DNA of 8,353 bases from Acidimicrobiaceae bacterium (GTDB lineage: Bacteria > Actinomycetota > Acidimicrobiia > Acidimicrobiales > Salinilacustritrichaceae), in contig DMTU01000248.1 in the NCBI GenBank assembly GCA_003476595.1, positions 1,010 to 9,362 of the forward strand, read 5' to 3'. Shown here piece after piece: positions 4,695-8,353 of the stretch. The notes under the pieces are model-generated. The model was given only the letters and a program-made list of their open reading frames with translations, did not search any database and had not been told where the DNA came from. Position 1 is the stretch's first letter. Every line of letters starts with the position of its first letter. The position numbers were made by a program, and so were the translations under genes.

Positions 4695-5819
4695 ATGACG
4701 ACGGCGACCGACGGTCCGGGCCTCGCCACCGGTCCGTCGGTCGCGCCCGTCGAACCGCCCGACGGCGACGACATCGTCGGGGCGCTTCCCGCCGCGACGG
4801 ACCTGTCCCCGAGGTGGCTCCTGGCCGGACTGGCCGCCGTCGCCGTCGCCACGGTCGTCGGCATCGCCACGGGGCCCGTCTCGCTGCCCCTGCACCGCGT
4901 CGCAGTCGAGCTGCTCGACCACCTGCCCCTCGTCTCGCTCGACTCGGGGCTCTCGTCCACGCAGCGCGCCATCGTGTGGGAGATCCGCACCCCTCGCGTC
5001 GTGCTCGGCCTGCTCGTGGGTGCGCTGCTCGCCGGCTCGGGTGCGGGCTACCAGGGCGTGTTCCGCAACCCGCTCGCCGACCCCTACCTGCTCGGCATCG
5101 CCGCCGGCGCGGGCCTGGGGGCCACCCTGGCGATCGTGACCGGCGCCGGAGACGGCGTCGGCGCCTTCGACGCCATCCCGATGTTCGCCTTCATCGGCGC
5201 CCTCGTGGCCGTGGCGATGGCCGCGGCGCTCAGCGTGCGGCGCGACGGATCCGGCGGGCCGGCGACGCTGATCCTGGCGGGCGTCGCCGTGGCCGCGTTC
5301 TTCACCGCGGCCCAGACCTACGTGCAGCAACGCCATGCCGAGACCCTCCGCCAGGTCTACGCCTGGATCCTCGGGCGGCTCTCCACCAGCGGCTGGGACG
5401 AGGTCCTGCTGCTCCTCCCCTACGCGCTGATCTGCGGCGCCGTGCTCGTGCTGGCGGTCGGGGCGCTCGACGTCCTCGCCGTCGGCGACGACGAGGCCCG
5501 GGCCCTCGGCCTCCACCCGCGCCGCATCCGCATGGTGGTCCTCGTCGCCGCCTCGCTGGCGACCGCCGCCGCGGTCGCGGTCAGCGGGCTGATCGGCTTC
5601 GTGGGCCTCGTGGTCCCCCACGGCGTCCGCCTCGTCGCCGGCGTCAGCAACCGCCGCGTCATCCCGCTGTCGTTCCTGTTCGGCGGCGCCTTCCTGGCGC
5701 TGGCCGACGTGCTCGCCCGCACGGTGCAGGCCCCCGCCGAGCTGCCGATCGGCGTCATCACCGCCTTCGTGGGCGCCCCGTTCTTCTTGTGGATCCTCCG
5801 CTCGAGGTCCATGGCATGA
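4695..5819 (+). CDS. btuC: Cobalamin ABC transporter permease (BtuC, FecCD family)
   Basis: This 374-residue inner-membrane permease forms the corrinoid channel with the BtuD ATPase. After a cytoplasmic extension of about 40 residues, the first membrane helix lies near 41-60 and further hydrophobic segments follow to about 367, consistent with the ten-helix FecCD fold. Family motifs are IRTPRVVLGLLVGALLAGSG (97-116), YQGVFRNPLADPYLLGI (119-135), the ATPase-contact region ALGLHPRRIRM (270-280), GLIGFVGLVVPHGVR (298-312) and ELPIGVITAFVGAPFFLWIL (349-368). The ATG lies 10 nt after the btuF stop with only a weak ribosome site. The stop overlaps btuD by 4 nt (ATGA). The N-terminal extension is longer than in E. 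coli BtuC and low in complexity, so a later start cannot be excluded. Confidence 0.94.
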   Translation: MTTATDGPGLATGPSVAPVEPPDGDDIVGALPAATDLSPRWLLAGLAAVAVATVVGIATGPVSLPLHRVAVELLDHLPLVSLDSGLSSTQRAIVWEIRTPRVVLGLLVGALLAGSGAGYQGVFRNPLADPYLLGIAAGAGLGATLAIVTGAGDGVGAFDAIPMFAFIGALVAVAMAAALSVRRDGSGGPATLILAGVAVAAFFTAAQTYVQQRHAETLRQVYAWILGRLSTSGWDEVLLLLPYALICGAVLVLAVGALDVLAVGDDEARALGLHPRRIRMVVLVAASLATAAAVAVSGLIGFVGLVVPHGVRLVAGVSNRRVIPLSFLFGGAFLALADVLARTVQAPAELPIGVITAFVGAPFFLWILRSRSMA

Positions 5820-6676
5820 GCACCCACCCGGCCATCTCGTGGCGCGACGTCGGCGTCGAGCTCGGCGGGTCCACCGTCGTGAGCGACGTCAGCCTGGACG
5901 TCCCCACCGGGGCGTGGCTGTCGCTGATCGGCCCGAACGGCGCCGGCAAGACCACGCTGGTGCGCACGCTCGGAGGGACGGTCGACCACGCCGGCGACGT
6001 CGAGCTGCTCGGCCGCGACGGGCGGGGCCTCAGCGTGCGCGACCGGGCCCGCCAGCTCGCAGTCGTCCCGCAGCACCCGGTGATCCCACCCGGCATGCGG
6101 GTGTTCGACTACGTCCTTCTCGGGCGGGCGCCCCACCAGGGCCTCCGGTGCGCGTCGTCGCTCCAGGACCGTCGCAGGTCCCTTGCGGTGCTGCAGCGCC
6201 TGGGGCTCGAGGACTTCGCCGACCGGCGCGTGGACACGCTCTCGGGCGGAGAGCGCCAGCGCGTGGTGCTCGCTCGCGCCCTGGTCCAGGACACGCCCGT
6301 GCTCGTCCTCGACGAGCCGACCGCGGCGCTCGACGTGGGCCACCAGCTCGAGGTGCTCGAGCTGATCGCCGACCTCCGCACCGAGCGCGAGCTGACGATC
6401 GTCACGACCGTGCACGACCTCACCGTGGCCGGCCAGTTCGCCGACATCGTCGCAGTGCTGGCCGACGGGCGCCTCGTCGCCGCGGGCACCCCCACGGAGG
6501 TCCTCACGCCGGACGTGATCGGCGCCCACTGGGGCGTGGAGGCCAGCTGCGACGTCGACACAGAGGACGGCTCGGTGACGGTGACCGTCCGTCGGCGCAA
6601 GGAGCAGCGCCGCCGGCCAGCGACTCCCGCCACCACCGAGCTCGCACCGCACGCCACCGAGGAGGACCACCGATGA
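5816..6676 (+). CDS. btuD: Cobalamin ABC transporter ATP-binding protein (BtuD)
   Basis: This 286-residue ATPase powers BtuC. All nucleotide-binding elements are present in order: Walker A GPNGAGKTT (39-47), Q-loop Gln86 in VVPQHP, signature LSGGERQ (142-148), Walker B VLVLDEPTAALD (162-173) with Glu167 as catalytic carboxylate, and the H-loop His200 in VHDLT. The start is the ATG at 5816, overlapping the btuC stop and preceded by GAGGT 7 nt upstream. Beyond the usual end of the domain (about 240) there is an extension of about 45 residues, with a basic patch RRRKEQRRR (259-267) and a polar tail. The extension contains the GAGGAGG ribosome site for cobO in its codons. Confidence 0.95.
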   Translation: MSTHPAISWRDVGVELGGSTVVSDVSLDVPTGAWLSLIGPNGAGKTTLVRTLGGTVDHAGDVELLGRDGRGLSVRDRARQLAVVPQHPVIPPGMRVFDYVLLGRAPHQGLRCASSLQDRRRSLAVLQRLGLEDFADRRVDTLSGGERQRVVLARALVQDTPVLVLDEPTAALDVGHQLEVLELIADLRTERELTIVTTVHDLTVAGQFADIVAVLADGRLVAAGTPTEVLTPDVIGAHWGVEASCDVDTEDGSVTVTVRRRKEQRRRPATPATTELAPHATEEDHR

Positions 6677-7251
6677 GCGACACCCCGACCGACGCACCGC
6701 CCACCGAGCACCAGGAGCCACCGGAGCTGCGGCGCGCCGACTCCCTGGTCCTCGTGAACACCGGAAACGGCAAGGGCAAGTCCACCGCGGCGTTCGGGAC
6801 CATGATCCGCTCCGTCGCGCGCGGCTGGCCGGTGGCGGTCGTCCAGTTCCTCAAGTCCGGGAAGTGGAACACGGGCGAGGAGAAGGTCGCCCGTGACCTC
6901 GGCGTCGAGTGGTTCGCCATCGGCGAGGGCTTCACCTGGGACAGCGAGGACCTGAGCCGCGACGAAGCCGTGGCGCAGGAGGCGTGGAGCCGAGCGGCGG
7001 CGCTCCTCGGGTCGGGCACCCACCGGCTCGTCGTGCTCGACGAGATCACCTACCCGATGAACTGGGGGTGGTTCGACACCGACGAGGTGGTCGCCGCCAT
7101 CCGGGACCGGTCCCCGAAGGTCAACGTCGTCTGCACCGGCCGGGACGCGCCCGCGACGCTGCTCGAGCTGGCCGACACGGCCACCGAGATGCGCGTCCTC
7201 AAGCACGCGTACCAGTCGGGCATCCGGGCGATGAAGGGCATCGACTACTAG
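6673..7251 (+). CDS. cobO: Corrinoid (cob(I)alamin) adenosyltransferase, CobA/CobO type
   Basis: CobO transfers the adenosyl group of ATP to the reduced cobalt of corrinoids, making the coenzyme form. The 192-residue protein has a polar N-terminal tail (1-22), the family's P-loop NTGNGKGKSTAAFGT (29-43), VVQFLKSGKWNTGEE (56-70), GEGFTWDSEDLSRD (84-97), LVVLDEITYPMNWGW (119-133), CTGRDAP (154-160) and the closing KHAYQSGIRAMKGIDY (177-192). The last motif matches the C-terminus of Salmonella CobA (KHAFDAGVKAQxGIDY, recalled). The ATG overlaps the btuD stop (ATGA), with GAGGAGG (6659-6665) 7 nt upstream. It ends exactly where cobQ begins. In this operon it would adenosylate imported corrinoids before CobQ amidates them. 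Confidence 0.97.
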   Translation: MSDTPTDAPPTEHQEPPELRRADSLVLVNTGNGKGKSTAAFGTMIRSVARGWPVAVVQFLKSGKWNTGEEKVARDLGVEWFAIGEGFTWDSEDLSRDEAVAQEAWSRAAALLGSGTHRLVVLDEITYPMNWGWFDTDEVVAAIRDRSPKVNVVCTGRDAPATLLELADTATEMRVLKHAYQSGIRAMKGIDY

Positions 7252-8353
7252 ATGGGCGCGCCGCCCCACGGGGCCCTGCTCGTGATCGGCGCCACGAGCG
7301 GTGCCGGGAAGTCGACCGTGACGGCCGGCCTGTGCCGCTGGTTCGCCCGAGCCGGTGCGACGGTGGCGCCGTTCAAGGCCCAGAACATGTCGAACCACTC
7401 GGCGGTCTCCCTCGACGGCGGCGAGGTCGGCCGGGCCCAGGCGATGCAGGCGGCCGCCGCCGGCGTCGACGTCGAGTCGGCCATGAACCCGATCCTGCTG
7501 AAGCCCTCGAGCGCGACCGGCAGCCACGTCGTCGTGCTCGGCACGGAGGTGGGGACCACCGACGCTGCCGGGTGGGGTGCACGGACCGACGAGCTGCGAC
7601 CGGTCGTGCTCGACGCCCTCACCTCGCTGCGCCAGCGCTTCGACGTGGTGGTGGCCGAAGGTGCCGGCGGCGCAGCGGAGATCAACCTGCTCGACCGGGA
7701 TCTGGTCAACCTCCCGCTCGCCCACGCCGCTGGGTTGCCGGCGGTGCTGGTGGTCGACATCGAGCGCGGCGGCGCCTTCGCCGCCGCCCACGGCACGATC
7801 GACCTGGTGCCCCCGCACCTCGCCCGCTGCATCGGCGGCATCGTCCTGAACCGCTTCCGGGGCGACCCCGCCCTCCTCGGCGACGGCCTCGCCGACATCG
7901 AGGCCCGCACCGGCGTGCCGGTGCTCGGCGTGCTGCCCCACCTCGGGCCCGGCGCGCTGCTCGGCACCGAGGACTCCCTCGACGTCGGCACAGCCCACGA
8001 TCCCGACCGGCCCGGCTCGGTCGACCCGGTGCGCGTGGCCGTCGTGCAGCTCCCGCACCTGGCCAACCCGTCCGACCTCGACCCCCTCGTCGACGAGCCC
8101 GACGTCATCGTGCGATGGGTCAGCCGGCCGGGCGAGCTGGCGGACGCCGACCTCGTCGTGGTGCCCGGCAGCCGGGCGACCGTCGACGACCTGGGCTGGC
8201 TCGGTCGGACGGGCCTCGCCTCGGCACTGCTCGCGGCCGTGGAGCGCGGCACCGACGTCCTCGGCATCTGCGCCGGGCAGCAGATCCTCGGGTCGCAGAT
8301 CACCGACGACGTCGAGTCCGGGGCGGGCACGGTCGACGGCCTCGGCGTGCTGG
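7252..8353 (+). CDS. cobQ: Cobyric acid synthase CobQ/CbiP, C-terminus cut by the window edge
   Basis: CobQ performs the four ATP- and glutamine-dependent amidations that turn adenosylcobyrinic acid a,c-diamide into adenosylcobyric acid. The 367 residues present include a dethiobiotin-synthetase-like domain: P-loop GATSGAGKST (13-22), PFKAQNMSNHS (40-50), NPILLKPSSATGSHVVV (79-95), VVAEGAGGAAEINL (133-146) and VVDIERGGAFA (167-177). A class I glutamine amidotransferase domain follows, with VVVPGSRATVDDLGWL (302-317) and nucleophile elbow GICAGQQILG, where Cys340 is the nucleophile; the common family form is GICGGYQMLG. The catalytic His/Glu region lies outside the window. The ATG directly follows the cobO stop with no gap; AAGGG lies 13 nt upstream, so coupling is likely. 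Confidence 0.96.
   Translation, partial: MGAPPHGALLVIGATSGAGKSTVTAGLCRWFARAGATVAPFKAQNMSNHSAVSLDGGEVGRAQAMQAAAAGVDVESAMNPILLKPSSATGSHVVVLGTEVGTTDAAGWGARTDELRPVVLDALTSLRQRFDVVVAEGAGGAAEINLLDRDLVNLPLAHAAGLPAVLVVDIERGGAFAAAHGTIDLVPPHLARCIGGIVLNRFRGDPALLGDGLADIEARTGVPVLGVLPHLGPGALLGTEDSLDVGTAHDPDRPGSVDPVRVAVVQLPHLANPSDLDPLVDEPDVIVRWVSRPGELADADLVVVPGSRATVDDLGWLGRTGLASALLAAVERGTDVLGICAGQQILGSQITDDVESGAGTVDGLGVL

Noticed and set aside
3473..5621. Long minus-strand open frames (505 and 422 codons) antisense to btuF and btuC.
   Set aside because: Repetitive Arg/Gly/Asp/Val composition, no recognisable domain, and they lie opposite genes with clear motifs.
4814..5815. Upstream extension of the btuD frame, giving a 620-residue product.
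   Set aside because: This part overlaps btuC in another frame and translates to an Arg/Pro/Gly/Ala-rich by-product; the ABC domain starts at ATG 5816 after a GAGGT site.
6109..8058. A 649-codon open frame on the minus strand.
   Set aside because: It is antisense to btuD, cobO and cobQ, which carry full motif sets; its translation is a low-complexity by-product of GC-rich codons.
1..8353. CRISPR arrays, tRNA or rRNA genes, insertion sequences and attachment sites.
   Set aside because: Reading both strands I saw no regularly spaced repeats, transposase motifs or RNA-gene signatures; nearly all the window is coding.

Overview
The window is very GC-rich (strong G/C preference at third codon positions) and gene-dense. 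It carries two divergent blocks of vitamin-metabolism genes around one regulatory intergenic region near 3399-3673. Base composition, GTG/TTG starts, 4-nt stop/start overlaps and protein style suggest a high-GC actinobacterium. The folP / folB / folK / DUF2520 / panC order makes me favour an Acidimicrobiia-type lineage, but that is inference from memory and not proved by the sequence.

Minus strand, read from 3398 down to 1: folP (dihydropteroate synthase), a dual-specificity-phosphatase-like protein that lacks the catalytic cysteine, folB (dihydroneopterin aldolase), folK (HPPK), a 152-nt gap, a Rossmann/DUF2520 protein that is probably a ketopantoate reductase, and panC (pantothenate synthetase, cut by the window edge). 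The first four genes overlap or nearly abut, so they look like one folate transcript. The last two overlap each other and look like a pantothenate pair, possibly with its own start site in the gap.

Plus strand, from about 3471 to the end: a compact cobalamin riboswitch with a downstream expression platform, then btuF (lipoprotein with a TTG start), btuC, btuD, cobO (corrinoid adenosyltransferase) and cobQ (cobyric acid synthase, cut by the window edge). Together these genes import a corrinoid, adenosylate it and amidate the ring, so the block serves salvage and completion of adenosylcobalamin under B12 feedback control.

The two points most worth following up are the cysteine-less phosphatase-fold protein translated between folP and folB behind a strong Shine-Dalgarno site, and the riboswitch leader. 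In the leader an 11-nt stretch of the B12 box is exactly complementary to a downstream hairpin loop, and a second hairpin ends directly at the btuF ribosome-binding site.
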